From Mesorhizobium neociceri (GTDB lineage Bacteria; Pseudomonadota; Alphaproteobacteria; Rhizobiales; Rhizobiaceae), in contig NZ_JACDTY010000010.1 of NCBI RefSeq assembly GCF_013520985.1, positions 124,001 to 188,000 of the forward strand: a DNA stretch of 64,000 nucleotides. Reading direction: 5' to 3'. Positions 35,401 to 44,380 of this stretch are shown here, piece after piece (the first letter of the stretch is position 1; each line of letters opens with the position of its first letter). The notes beneath the pieces were generated by a model. It saw nothing but the letters and a program-made list of their open reading frames with translations, was not told the origin of the DNA and did no database searches. The position numbers and the translations under genes were made by a program.

Positions 35401-35940
35401 TCAGTCGTTGTCTTCCTGGGGCGGCGCGCTGCCGATGGCTTGCACGGCGAACTCGACGGTCACCGTTCCGGCCTTCTCGAAGGTGAGCGTGGCGGCAAAC
35501 ATCTGGCCCTCTTTAGGCGGCTGCTTCAGATCCATGAACATTATGTGGTAGGCGCCGGGACCCAGCGTGACCTTGCTGCCCGCCGGAATTTCCAGGCCGC
35601 CACTGACCGGGCGCATGGTCATGACGCCGTCCTTTACCCCCATTTCATGCAGTTCGGCCTTTGCCGAAATGTCGGAGGCAATCGACAGCAGCCGGTCCGG
35701 CGCGCTGCCCTTGTTGACGATGGTGAAATAGCCGCCGGCAACCTTGGCGCCTGCCGGCGTGGCACGCGACCAGGGATGCTCGATCTCGATGTCACCGACC
35801 TTGAATTCATGCGCAAGGACGGAATGGGCGCCAACGAACAACAGGGCCAAGGCGAAGACGGCGCTGCCGAGACGCTGCTCGAGTGTGCGCAAGAAAGGGG
35901 TGCTGCGGCGCAACGCGGCGACACGAAGAAAACGGGACAT
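35401..35940 (-). CDS. PCu(A)C family periplasmic copper chaperone
   Basis: 179 residues with a long signal region ending VGAHSVLA|HEFKVGDIEI. The Cu(I) site HxxM...HxM is visible: ELHEMG and, 21 residues or so later, GAYHIMFMDL. Family members deliver copper to cytochrome oxidase. The N-terminal leader before the hydrophobic core is unusually long (about 27 residues, Arg-rich). First gene of the three-gene copper operon. Confidence 0.92.
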   Translation of the reverse strand: MSRFLRVAALRRSTPFLRTLEQRLGSAVFALALLFVGAHSVLAHEFKVGDIEIEHPWSRATPAGAKVAGGYFTIVNKGSAPDRLLSIASDISAKAELHEMGVKDGVMTMRPVSGGLEIPAGSKVTLGPGAYHIMFMDLKQPPKEGQMFAATLTFEKAGTVTVEFAVQAIGSAPPQEDND

Positions 35941-36045
35941 GGGTAGGCTCCATGAATACGAGGTCGCGCCGTTGTCCGGCTGCGAACGTGTCTGTCATTG
36001 GATGATTATCGCCTGCGCGGGTTACGCGAAGCGAGCGGCAGTTTT

Positions 36046-36429
36046 TCAGCCCGAAAGCGGCGGCGCGCGCGGATTGGCCGGAGAGCGCTCGCGTGTAAAG
36101 TCCAGATGCCTGGCTACCGGAAGCACAAAGGCGAGGGTCTCAAAAGACATGCTGGCCGGCGCTATGCCGGCGCCGGGCGGCGGCGCATAGGCCACGAAAG
36201 CCATGCTGCAGCCGAGCATGCAGCATGCCGGCATGTGCTGCTGGTGCGGATCGCCGCCGGGAAGCTGGACCGCCCCCTCATGGGTGCAGATGACGTTGCC
36301 GAAAGCGTCGAGCTGCGAGGCATCCGGGGCTACGCCGAAAGCGAACGCGCCGAACGTCGACTGGAGCAGCAACACACAGGCCGCGACAAACGCGGCCGTC
36401 ATGCTCCATCTCTGGCGCCGGATGTTCAA
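36046..36429 (-). CDS. DUF2946-like exported protein, possible metal-binding
   Basis: About 127 residues. I prefer TTG 36429 (AGAGGCAGG upstream, NIRRQRW n-region before the hydrophobic SMTAAFVAACVLLLQSTFGAFA); GTG 36468 and ATG 36402 are in-frame alternatives. The mature part has VICTHEGAVQLPGG, HQQHMPACCMLGCSMA, a His/Met/Cys-rich stretch typical of DUF2946 proteins and suited to copper. It sits 106 bp upstream of the PCu(A)C gene on the same strand, which supports a role in copper handling; this is inference. Confidence 0.7.
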   Translation of the reverse strand: MNIRRQRWSMTAAFVAACVLLLQSTFGAFAFGVAPDASQLDAFGNVICTHEGAVQLPGGDPHQQHMPACCMLGCSMAFVAYAPPPGAGIAPASMSFETLAFVLPVARHLDFTRERSPANPRAPPLSG

Positions 36430-36519
36430 AACCTGCCTCTTCACACAGCAACAGCAGATGTCTAGCACGCACCACGCAGCCGGAAAATCGCCAAATCATC
36501 GCTGCGGCAACGCGGCGCG

Positions 36520-37422
36520 TCAGGAAATTATGCGGTTGCCGGTTTCGGGGATCGAGGTCAGCAGCGTGTTGCGCGCCGACTTGAGATGCTTGCGGCAGGC
36601 GGCGTCGACTTTGCCGAGATCGCGTGATTTCAGCGCCGCGATATAGGCGAGATGCTCAGCCACCGCGACTTCGTTGCGCTCGCGCTCCTGCGCCTTGTTC
36701 CACTGGTAGTGGTAGTGGAAGATCATGGCGATGACGTCGTAGAAATCGACGATGAAGCGGTTGTGCGACGCCCGGTGGATCAGCCGGTGAAAGCGCTCGT
36801 CGAGCTCCGAGAATTCGTTGAAGCGGGTGGTGATCTCGCTGGCCAGTAGCCGGTGCTCGTCCTCCAGGCGGTCGAGATCGGCCCAGACCGGACTGTCCTG
36901 CGGCAAGGCGGCAAACGCCGCCGCCGAGCGTATCTCAAACATCTCGCGGATTTCGGTGAGTTCCAGCGCAAAGGCGCGGGTAAAACCCTTCAGCACCCAG
37001 TGGCTGTTGCGCCGCTTCTCGATCAGGCCGAAGCGGGAGAACCGGATCAGGAATTCGCGCACGCTGGTGGTGCCGACGCCGATCTCGCGCGCCAGTTCGA
37101 GCTCGTTGATCTGCATGCCGGCCTCGGCGCCGCCGGCGAGCAGCCGGCGCATGAACGAGCGCTCGATGATCTGGGCCAGCGTGTCGGTCTCCTCCTCGGG
37201 GAAGAAATCATCCGGCTTCGGCGCCCTGAGCACTGTCTTGCTGCGTTTGTTCCAGGCGATCAGCCCGGTCTCTTCCATGCGCGCCAGGATGGTGCGAACG
37301 GTGGTGCGGCTGACGCCGAGCAGAGTTCCCAGCTCCGGCTCAGACGGCAGGCTCTGCGTCTCACCGAGCAGCCGCAGACCCCTGTTGTAAGCGTCCTTGT
37401 AGACGTTGTTGCTCTTCGACAT
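36520..37422 (-). CDS. GntR/FCD family regulator with two winged-helix domains
   Basis: 300 residues, longer than the usual 220-250. Residues 10-68 form one GntR winged helix (LPSEPELGTLLGVSRTTVRT, GLIAWNKRSKTVL). A second winged-helix segment follows at about 83-150 (INELELAREIGVGTTSVREF, GLIEKRRNSHWVL). Residues 155-285 are the all-helical FCD ligand domain (LTEIREMFEIRSA, DERFHRLIHRASHNRF, EHLAYIAAL, CRKHLKSA). Divergent from the UxaA-type gene, so it is the likely regulator of this sugar locus. Confidence 0.88.
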   Translation of the reverse strand: MSKSNNVYKDAYNRGLRLLGETQSLPSEPELGTLLGVSRTTVRTILARMEETGLIAWNKRSKTVLRAPKPDDFFPEEETDTLAQIIERSFMRRLLAGGAEAGMQINELELAREIGVGTTSVREFLIRFSRFGLIEKRRNSHWVLKGFTRAFALELTEIREMFEIRSAAAFAALPQDSPVWADLDRLEDEHRLLASEITTRFNEFSELDERFHRLIHRASHNRFIVDFYDVIAMIFHYHYQWNKAQERERNEVAVAEHLAYIAALKSRDLGKVDAACRKHLKSARNTLLTSIPETGNRIIS

Positions 37423-37616
37423 CCCTGCCCCGTTGCGCGCCGGCGCTTGCTGTGGCTGGCTTGAAGCGCAATATCACACATGTCCTAGCGCCTGACCCGG
37501 CAAAGCAAAACGCTTTCCCGTGTCGGACGCCGCTCCCTACAACCCAGGCGTCCATCGGACGCTTGGTCTCCTCCTGAAAAAACAATTGACGCACAAATGT
37601 TTTTTCCCGATAAAAG

Positions 37617-37631
37617 ACATTATATGTAAAC
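37617..37631. promoter_or_regulatory. Possible GntR operator upstream of the UxaA-type gene
   Basis: A short palindrome ACATTATATGT, overlapping TGTAAACA, about 55 bp upstream of the dehydratase start and in the divergent interval with the GntR gene. TGT-AA-ACA fits the loose GT...AC pattern of FadR-subfamily sites. Weak on its own. Confidence 0.35.
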
Positions 37632-37683
37632 AGACGCGTGTCAATCCGCGCATCCCCCCAGGAACAGACCCAGGAAACTGCCC

Positions 37684-39189
37684 GTGAACGCCTCGAACAG
37701 CATTCTTCTGTCTCCCGCCGACAATGTCGCGGTCGCCAATGGCCGCATCGAGATCGGCACCGCTCTGCCCGGCGGCGCCGTCGCCACGGCCTTGATCGAG
37801 CCCGGCCACAAGGTGGCGATCAAGCCTATCGCCGCCGGCGAGGCGGTGGTCAAGTATGCACAGGCCATCGGCCGCGCCACGCAGGACATCGCGCCCGGCG
37901 ACCACGTCCATTCGCACAATCTGGTTTTCGAATCCGGCCGCCTGCCGGTGGTGCCGCCGAGCGAGGCCGAACACGCGACGGAAGCCGATCGCGCCCGCAC
38001 GTTCATGGGCTACCGTCGCGCCGATGGCCGCGCCGGCACCCGCAACTTCATCGGCATCATCGCCAGCGTCAATTGCTCGGCCACCGTCTGCCATGCCATC
38101 GCCGACGAGGCCAACCGCACGTTGCTGCCAAAATATCCGGGGATCGACGGTTTCGTGCCGATCGTCCATGGCCAGGGCTGCGGCATGAGCAGCACCGGCG
38201 ACGGCATGATGGTGCTGCACCGGACGCTCGCCGGCTACACCCGCCATCCGAATTTCGGCGGCGCGCTGATGGTCGGCCTCGGCTGCGAGGTCAACCAGCT
38301 CACTCTCTACGGTCAGAAGGGTGCGGCTGCGGGAAAACGCCACTTCAACATCCAGGATGCCGGCGGGTCGCGCAAATCGGTGGAAAAGGCGATGGGCGTG
38401 CTGGCTGAAATCGCCGAGGAAGTGGGCATGTTGCAGCGTGAGCCGATCCCGGTCTCAGAGATCGTCGTCGGCCTGCAATGCGGCGGCTCCGACGGCATGT
38501 CGGGCATCACCGCCAATCCAGCACTTGGTGCGGCGGTCGATATCCTGGCCGGCGTCGGCGGCATCGGCATCCTGTCGGAGACGACGGAGATCTATGGCGC
38601 CGAGCATCTGCTCGCCTATCGCGCGGCGACGCCGGAGATCGCCAAGAAGCTCGACGGTTTCGTCAAATGGTGGGAGGATCACGTCGCCAAGCACGGCGCC
38701 TCGATCGACAACAACCCTTCGCCCGGCAACAAGCGCGGCGGCCTGACCACCATTCTGGAGAAGTCGCTGGGCGCCGTCGCCAAGGGCGGCCAGACGCCGC
38801 TCAACGGCGTCTTCGGCTATGCCGAGAAGGTCACCGGCAGCGGCCTGGTGTTCATGGACACGCCCGGCTACGACCCGGTCTCGGCCACCGGTCAGGTGGC
38901 GGGTGGCGCCAACATCATCGTCTTCACCACCGGCCGCGGCTCCTGCTTCGGCTGCCGGCCGACGCCGTCGATCAAGGTCGCCACCAACTCGACCATGTAC
39001 CACCAGATGGAAGAGGACATGGACGTCAATTGCGGCGTCATCGCTTCGGGCGAAAAGACCATCGCCGGCATGGGCCGCGAGCTCTTCGAACTGATCGTCG
39101 AGACCGCGTCGGGCCGCAAGACCAAGAGCGAGGCGTTCGGCTACGGCGACAACGAGTTCGTGCCGTGGCACCTCGGCGCGACGCTCTAA
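37684..39189 (+). CDS. UxaA family sugar-acid dehydratase (SAF-UxaA fusion)
   Basis: 501 residues from GTG 37684 (CAGGAAA upstream). The N-terminal SAF domain (residues 1-95, ending PGDHVHSHNL) is joined to the UxaA catalytic domain: GYRRADGRAGTRNFIGII, VNCSATVCHAIADE, HGQGCGMS, GLGCEVNQ, GLQCGGSDGMSGITANPALG and GRGSCFGCRPTPSIKV. These Fe-dependent enzymes dehydrate altronate or galactarate; a relative lies in the Campylobacter fucose locus. With the neighbouring aldose dehydrogenase it probably dehydrates an aldonate. E. coli enzymes keep the same two-domain order. Confidence 0.93.
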   Translation: MNASNSILLSPADNVAVANGRIEIGTALPGGAVATALIEPGHKVAIKPIAAGEAVVKYAQAIGRATQDIAPGDHVHSHNLVFESGRLPVVPPSEAEHATEADRARTFMGYRRADGRAGTRNFIGIIASVNCSATVCHAIADEANRTLLPKYPGIDGFVPIVHGQGCGMSSTGDGMMVLHRTLAGYTRHPNFGGALMVGLGCEVNQLTLYGQKGAAAGKRHFNIQDAGGSRKSVEKAMGVLAEIAEEVGMLQREPIPVSEIVVGLQCGGSDGMSGITANPALGAAVDILAGVGGIGILSETTEIYGAEHLLAYRAATPEIAKKLDGFVKWWEDHVAKHGASIDNNPSPGNKRGGLTTILEKSLGAVAKGGQTPLNGVFGYAEKVTGSGLVFMDTPGYDPVSATGQVAGGANIIVFTTGRGSCFGCRPTPSIKVATNSTMYHQMEEDMDVNCGVIASGEKTIAGMGRELFELIVETASGRKTKSEAFGYGDNEFVPWHLGATL

Positions 39190-39230
39190 ACCACTGACGA
39201 AAAAACATGGGCTGCAAAAGACGGCCCGCA

Positions 39231-39280
39231 GAGCAATTTCAGGAAAAGTGTATCGGTTTTCCGTCCGGAATTGCGTCAAA
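39231..39280. repeat. Palindromic intergenic element (RIME-like), copy D, short
   Basis: GAGCAATTTCAGGAAAAGTG, then CGGTTTTCC and GGAATTGCGTCAAAA: a shortened relative of the elements at 17456 and 22198 without the internal GCGC palindrome. It separates the dehydratase and aldo/keto reductase genes. Confidence 0.75.
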
Positions 39281-39341
39281 ACAAACGAGAGAGCAGTTCG
39301 CCGATTCTTGAAACGGTGAAATGCTCTCGGGGAGGCTTTGG

Positions 39342-40340
39342 ATGGACAAGCGCCGCATCGGCACGACTGCGCTCGAGGTCACCGAGATAAGCTTCGGCGG
39401 GGCGGCGATCGGCGGGCTCTACCGGGCCTGTCCGCGCGAGGCGGCGATGGAGACGCTGCAGACCGCCTGGGAGGCAGGCCTGCGCTATTTCGACACCGCT
39501 CCCTTCTATGGCTTCGGCCTGTCGGAACGGCGGACCGGCGATTTCCTGCGCTACAAGCCGCGCGACTCCTATGTTCTGTCGACCAAGGTCGGACGGCTGT
39601 TCCGCCCCGTGCCGGAAGACCAGGTTCCCGATCATTCCTATGTCGACCCGTTGCCTTTCGCGCTCGACTACGACTATTCCTATGACGGCATTATGCGCTC
39701 GGTGGAGTTCTCCTACGCCCGGCTCGGGCTAAACCGGATAGACATCCTGTTTGTTCACGACATCGGCACCTACACGCATGGCGTCGAGAAGACGAAACTG
39801 CACTTTCGCCAGCTGATGGATGGCGGCCTGAAGGCGCTGGAAGAGCTGAAATCGTCCGGCGTCATTTCCGCCTACGGGCTCGGCGTCAACGAGGTGCAAA
39901 TCTGCCTCGACGTACTGCGCGAAGCGCCACTCGACTGCATCCTGCTCGCCAGCCGCTACTCGCTGCTCGACCGCTCGGCCGAGGCTGAACTTTTGCCGCT
40001 CTGCCGGCAGCGCCAGACCTCGCTGATTATCGGCGGCGTCTTTAATTCCGGCATCCTGGCGACGGGGCCGGTGCATGGCGCGCATTTCGACTATGTGCCG
40101 GCGACACCAGACATACTCGAACGCGTCGGCGCGATGGAGAAAATCGCTGATGAGGGCGGCTATCCGCTGGCGGCGGCCGCGTTGCAGTTTCCGCTGCACG
40201 AGCCTGTCGTGGCCAGCGTGCTGACCGGCACTGCCAAGCCTGCCAACCTGACACGCAATCTCGACCTGTTCGACGTTAAGGTGCCGCAAACGGAATTCGC
40301 CCGCTATGCTCCCTACACCATCGTGCAGAAGCTCGGCTGA
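39342..40340 (+). CDS. Aldo/keto reductase, L-fucose/D-threo-aldose 1-dehydrogenase type
   Basis: 332 residues; ATG 39342 follows GGGGAGG. Catalytic tetrad: Asp and Tyr in RYFDTAPFYGFGLSERR, Lys in YVLSTKVGRLF, His in ILFVHDIGTY. The SERRTGDFLR signature and the late SLIIGGVFNSGILATGP segment are those of the D-threo-aldose 1-dehydrogenase/pyridoxal 4-dehydrogenase subgroup, which oxidises L-fucose, L-galactose or D-arabinose to the lactone. It lies between the dehydratase and the ABC importer, consistent with oxidative sugar breakdown; the substrate is inferred. Confidence 0.9.
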   Translation: MDKRRIGTTALEVTEISFGGAAIGGLYRACPREAAMETLQTAWEAGLRYFDTAPFYGFGLSERRTGDFLRYKPRDSYVLSTKVGRLFRPVPEDQVPDHSYVDPLPFALDYDYSYDGIMRSVEFSYARLGLNRIDILFVHDIGTYTHGVEKTKLHFRQLMDGGLKALEELKSSGVISAYGLGVNEVQICLDVLREAPLDCILLASRYSLLDRSAEAELLPLCRQRQTSLIIGGVFNSGILATGPVHGAHFDYVPATPDILERVGAMEKIADEGGYPLAAAALQFPLHEPVVASVLTGTAKPANLTRNLDLFDVKVPQTEFARYAPYTIVQKLG

Positions 40341-40376
40341 CGAAACGTCGCGATCACGCCATCCTCAAGAAAGAAT

Positions 40377-40417
40377 GAATATTCCATATTGACTCGATGA
40401 TGGAATTAATATTCCAT
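40377..40417. promoter_or_regulatory. Operator-like repeats upstream of the ribose-type ABC operon
   Basis: ATGGAATTAATATTCCAT (40400-40417) is a near-perfect 18-bp palindrome. Its right half AATATTCCAT recurs as a direct repeat at 40378-40387, exactly 30 bp (about three helix turns) away. The region (40341-40643) is AT-rich, holds no gene, and precedes the binding-protein gene by about 230 bp. A candidate site for the GntR regulator at 36520 or another factor. Confidence 0.55.
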
Positions 40418-40643
40418 AGCCCTCAAGGAGGATCGGGAGCGTCTGGACGTGGCATTGAGGATCGGCATGGAGGCTTCTCCACCGAGCCATGCGCAGGCCG
40501 ATATGAAACACCGCTTGCGTCGGCCGAACCGATGCACTATCAAAAAGCGGTAACTGTTTTTTATTGATAAAGTTCTGTTTGGGCCACGCCTATCCGAATG
40601 GAGCTTCCGTAACCTTCACCGGGCGATCTAGGGAGGATTCCTA

Positions 40644-41636
40644 ATGAAATTCGTGACCAGCATTCTCAACCGCCGCTCACTTGTGGCGCTCGCTGCCGCC
40701 TCGATGCTTGCCGGCGCGCTGCACACGGCGCCGGCTTCGGCGGCCGATGTGACCATTCCGATCATCGTCAAGGACACCACGTCCTTCTACTGGCAGATCG
40801 TTCTGGCCGGCGCCCGCAAGGCCGGCAAGGATCTCGGCGTCAATGTGCCGGAACTCGGCGCCCAGGCCGAGACCGACGTCAACGGCCAGATTTCGATCCT
40901 CGAGAACGCCGTCGCCGGCAACCCGGCCGCCGTCGTCATCGCGCCGACCGAAGCCAAGGCGCTCGGCAAGCCGATCGACGAGGCAGCAAGCAAGGTCAAG
41001 GTCATCGGCATCGACTCGGGCGCCGACTCCAAGGCCTTCACCTCGTTCCTGACCACCGACAACGTCCAGGGCGGCCGCGTCGCCGCCGACGGTCTCGCAG
41101 CAGCCATCGGCGAGGCGAACGGCGGCAAGGTCGAGGGCAAGGTTGCCCTGATCACCGCGCTTCCCGGCGCCGGCTCGCTCGAGCAGCGCGCGCAGGGTTT
41201 CAAGGAACAGCTCAAGGCGAAATATCCGGGCCTTGAACTGGTCGCCGACAAATATGCCGACGGCCAGGCCACGACCGGCCTCAACATCGCGACCGACCTG
41301 ATCACTGCCAACCCCGACCTGAAGGGCATCTTCGCGTCCAACCTGATCATGGCGCAGGGCGTCGGCCAAGCGATCGCCGAGAACAACCTTGCCGGCAAGG
41401 TCGGCCTGATCGGTTTCGACAGCGACGAGAAGCTGATCAAGTTCCTCAATGACGGCGTCATTTCCGGCCTCGTCGTCCAGGACCCGTACCGGATGGGCTA
41501 TGACGGCATCAAGACCGCGCTCGCCGCCTCGAAGGGCGAGAAGGTCGAAGCCAATGTCGACACCGGCGCCAACCTGGTCACCAAGGCCAACATGAAAGAG
41601 CCGAAGATCGACGCGCTGCTCAATCCGAAGCTCTGA
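40644..41636 (+). CDS. Sugar ABC transporter substrate-binding protein (RbsB type)
   Basis: 330 residues; GGGAGGA upstream of ATG 40644. Signal peptide SLVALAAASMLAGALHTAPASA, mature start DVTIPIIVKDTTSFYWQIV. The type I binding-protein fold shows NAVAGNPAAVVIAPTEAKAL, GIDSGADSKAFTSFLTTDN and GFDSDEKLIKFLNDGVI. The last motif is normal for pentose/hexose binders such as RbsB. The gene is followed by a perfect stem-loop likely to protect its 3' end. Confidence 0.94.
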   Translation: MKFVTSILNRRSLVALAAASMLAGALHTAPASAADVTIPIIVKDTTSFYWQIVLAGARKAGKDLGVNVPELGAQAETDVNGQISILENAVAGNPAAVVIAPTEAKALGKPIDEAASKVKVIGIDSGADSKAFTSFLTTDNVQGGRVAADGLAAAIGEANGGKVEGKVALITALPGAGSLEQRAQGFKEQLKAKYPGLELVADKYADGQATTGLNIATDLITANPDLKGIFASNLIMAQGVGQAIAENNLAGKVGLIGFDSDEKLIKFLNDGVISGLVVQDPYRMGYDGIKTALAASKGEKVEANVDTGANLVTKANMKEPKIDALLNPKL

Positions 41637-41654
41637 GCCCGTCAATCCAAAATC

Positions 41655-41681
41655 GTTTCCGGGGCCTCGCGCCCCGGAAAC
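41655..41681 (+). terminator. Stem-loop after the RbsB-type gene
   Basis: GTTTCCGGGGC (41655-41665) and GCCCCGGAAAC (41671-41681) form an 11-bp perfect stem with loop CTCGC. There is no T tract, so it is more likely an mRNA-stabilising or attenuating hairpin between rbsB- and rbsA-type genes than a full terminator. Confidence 0.7.
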
Positions 41682-41793
41682 ATCGGCCGCCGGCACAAAC
41701 GGCTTGGCAATATACAGGCTTCGGCTAGGCTGATTTTAGAGGCATCCCTTGCCTCGCGCGTGCCAATCGTAAGACCAATCTGGGAGGATTGTC

Positions 41794-43347
41794 ATGACGT
41801 CCACGGCGCAGGAACTGCACCCGGCCCCGACGCTGGAGCCAGGCAGGACGATCCTCGAACTGCACGGGCTGGAAAAGCGCTATCCCGGCACGCATGCGCT
41901 GAAGCCGGTCCACCTTGCCTTCAAGGCGGGCGAGATCCACGCCATCGTCGGCGAGAACGGCGCCGGCAAATCGACCCTCATCAAGCTTCTGACCGGTGTC
42001 ATGCCGCGCACCTCCGGCGACGTCATCTGGGAGGGCAAGCCCGCAGCGCTGGCCACCCCGCACGAAGCGATGGCGCTCGGCATCAATGCCGTGCACCAGG
42101 AGGTCGTGCTCTGCCGCCACCTGACGGTCGCGGCCAACATGTTCCTCGGCGAGGAGAACTCGCGCTATGGCATCCTGCAGCAGCGCGCCATGGTCAAGGA
42201 CGCGCAAAAGATCATCGACGATCTCGGCTTCGACCTGCCGGCGCATGTCGTTCTCGGCGATCTCACCATCGGCCAGCAGCAACTGATCGCCGCCGCCCGC
42301 GCCACGGTGCGGGGCACCAAATTCCTGATCTTCGACGAGCCGACCGCCTATCTCACCCGCAAGGAGGCCGACCAGCTGTTCAAGCTGATCCGCCGGCTGA
42401 AGGGCGAAGGCGTCACCATCATCTACATCAGCCACCGCATGGAAGAGGTGTTCGAACTCGCCGACCGTGTCTCGGTGCTGCGCGACGGCACGCTTGTCGG
42501 CACCAGGAATATCGCTGAGACCAACGACGCCGAGTTGGTCAAGATGATGATCAACCGCTCGATCGAGCAGGTCTACCACAAGGAGCATTTTACCCCGGGT
42601 GCGGTGATCGTCGAAGCGAAGAATCTGTCGGGCAAAGGCTTCGAGAACGTCTCGGTCTCGGTGCGCGCTGGCGAGATCGTCGGGCTCTACGGCCTGATCG
42701 GCGCCGGGCGCAGCGAATTCGTCACCACGCTCTATGGCCGTCACCGCAAGTCGGCCGGCCAGATCCTGTGGGAAGGCAAGCCGGTCCAGGTCAATTCCGA
42801 ACACGACGCAATCAGGCTCGGAATGGCGCTGGCGCCAGAGAGCCGCCGCGACCAAGGTCTGTGCCTCAATCTGCCGGTCGGCCTCAACCTCAATCTGCCG
42901 ATCTACAAACGCATTTCCAAAAACATGCTGATCTCGGGCGCGAAGGAAAAGGCCGAGGCGGATCGCCAGATAGCCGGCCTCAGGATCAAGACGCCGACGC
43001 GGAGCGCTCTAGCGTCCAGCCTGTCCGGCGGCAACCAGCAGAAGATCGTCATCGGCAAATGGCTGGCGCATGGCGCCAAGCTGTTCATCTTCGACGAGCC
43101 GACGGTCGGCGTCGATGTCGGCACCAAGGCCGAGATCTACCGCCTGTTCGGAGCGCTTCTGTCGAAAGGCGCCGGCATCATCCTGATCTCGTCCTATTTG
43201 CCGGAGGTCTATGAACTCTCCGACACGCTGCACGTCTTCCGGCGTGGCAAGCTGGTCGCCACGCACGGGTTCCGCAACGCCGACCACGAAGAAATTCTCA
43301 CGCAGGCGCTCGCCGAGAAACAAGAAAAGCTGGGAGGACACACATGA
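41794..43347 (+). CDS. Sugar ABC transporter ATPase, double cassette (RbsA type)
   Basis: 517 residues with two ABC modules. Module 1: GENGAGKSTLIKLLTG, LTIGQQQLIAAARA, FLIFDEPTAYLT. Module 2: GLIGAGRSEF (degenerate Walker A, normal for RbsA), LSGGNQQKIVIGKWL, LFIFDEPTVGVDVG. GGGAGGA precedes ATG 41794 and the stop overlaps the permease start by four bases. It drives import with the flanking genes. Confidence 0.95.
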   Translation: MTSTAQELHPAPTLEPGRTILELHGLEKRYPGTHALKPVHLAFKAGEIHAIVGENGAGKSTLIKLLTGVMPRTSGDVIWEGKPAALATPHEAMALGINAVHQEVVLCRHLTVAANMFLGEENSRYGILQQRAMVKDAQKIIDDLGFDLPAHVVLGDLTIGQQQLIAAARATVRGTKFLIFDEPTAYLTRKEADQLFKLIRRLKGEGVTIIYISHRMEEVFELADRVSVLRDGTLVGTRNIAETNDAELVKMMINRSIEQVYHKEHFTPGAVIVEAKNLSGKGFENVSVSVRAGEIVGLYGLIGAGRSEFVTTLYGRHRKSAGQILWEGKPVQVNSEHDAIRLGMALAPESRRDQGLCLNLPVGLNLNLPIYKRISKNMLISGAKEKAEADRQIAGLRIKTPTRSALASSLSGGNQQKIVIGKWLAHGAKLFIFDEPTVGVDVGTKAEIYRLFGALLSKGAGIILISSYLPEVYELSDTLHVFRRGKLVATHGFRNADHEEILTQALAEKQEKLGGHT

Positions 43348-44309
43348 GCACCGAAGCAGCAGCTGCCGAAAAACCGAAACGCAATTACAATGCCCTGTTC
43401 GGGCTGACGCTGCTGGCGCTACTGGTCCTGTTGTGGGTCATCCTGTCGGTGTCGACGCAGAGCTTTGCCTCGGGCAACAACATCTCGAACCTTTTGCGCC
43501 AGGGCTCGATGATCGCCATCCTGGCGGTCGGCCAGACCTTCGTCATCATCACCGGCGGCATTGACCTGTCCGTCGGCGCCGTGGTCGGCTTCGCCACCGT
43601 CATCGCTGCCATGCTGATCAATGCCGGTGTGCCGGTTTTCCTCGCCATCCTGCTCACGCTGCTCGTCGGCGTTGCCATCGGCCTGTTCCATGGCTTCGGC
43701 ATCGTCAAGATGGGCCTGCCGCCCTTCATCATCACGTTGGCGACGCTGACCTCGTTGCGCGGCATCGGCCTGCTGATGACCAACGGCAACTCGATCTCGA
43801 TCAACAATGACGCCTTCCAGGAGTTTTCGCGCAACTCCTTCATTGGTGTCCCCAATCTGTTCTGGATGGTGATCCTGGTCGGCATCCCGGCCTATATCTT
43901 CCTGCATCACAGCCGCTGGGGCCGCTATCTCTTCTCGGTCGGCTCCAACGCCGAGGCTTCACGTCTGTCCGGCGTCAATGTCCAGCGCACCATCTATATG
44001 GCCTACACGCTGTCTGGTCTGTGCGCCGCCTTTGTCGGCGTGCTCTTGGCCTCGCGCATCGGCATCGGCAATCCGACCCAGGCCGAGGGCTGGGAGTTGC
44101 AGGCGATCGCCTCCTCGGTCATCGGCGGCACCTCGCTGTTCGGCGCCGTCGGCTCGGTGCATGGCCCGCTGCTCGGCGCCTTCATCCTCGCCACCATCAA
44201 CAACGGCGCCAACCTGCTGAACGTCAACGCCTTCTGGCAGCGCATCATCACCGGCGTTCTGATCATCGTTATTGTCTACTTCGACGGCTTGCGCCGCCGC
44301 GGCAAATGA
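43344..44309 (+). CDS. Sugar ABC transporter permease (RbsC type)
   Basis: 321 residues, eight to ten membrane helices. Family motifs GQTFVIITGGIDLSVGAVVG and GWELQAIASSVIGGTSLFGA are intact. The start is coupled to the ATPase stop (four-base overlap). It forms the inner-membrane channel of the ribose-type importer; a terminator follows, before the alcohol dehydrogenase gene. Confidence 0.95.
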   Translation: MSTEAAAAEKPKRNYNALFGLTLLALLVLLWVILSVSTQSFASGNNISNLLRQGSMIAILAVGQTFVIITGGIDLSVGAVVGFATVIAAMLINAGVPVFLAILLTLLVGVAIGLFHGFGIVKMGLPPFIITLATLTSLRGIGLLMTNGNSISINNDAFQEFSRNSFIGVPNLFWMVILVGIPAYIFLHHSRWGRYLFSVGSNAEASRLSGVNVQRTIYMAYTLSGLCAAFVGVLLASRIGIGNPTQAEGWELQAIASSVIGGTSLFGAVGSVHGPLLGAFILATINNGANLLNVNAFWQRIITGVLIIVIVYFDGLRRRGK

Positions 44310-44328
44310 ATTCTCCCTGACCCTCTGC

Positions 44329-44363
44329 GCCGGTCCGCTCAACCAACGGACCGGCACCTTTTT
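44329..44363 (+). terminator. Intrinsic terminator after the RbsC-type gene
   Basis: GCCGGTCCG (44329-44337) pairs perfectly with CGGACCGGC (44347-44355), followed by ACC and five T (44359-44363). It lies 20 bp after the permease stop and 18 bp before the dehydrogenase start, so the last gene is partly uncoupled from the importer. Confidence 0.85.
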
Positions 44364-44380
44364 AACAACGGAATTACTCA

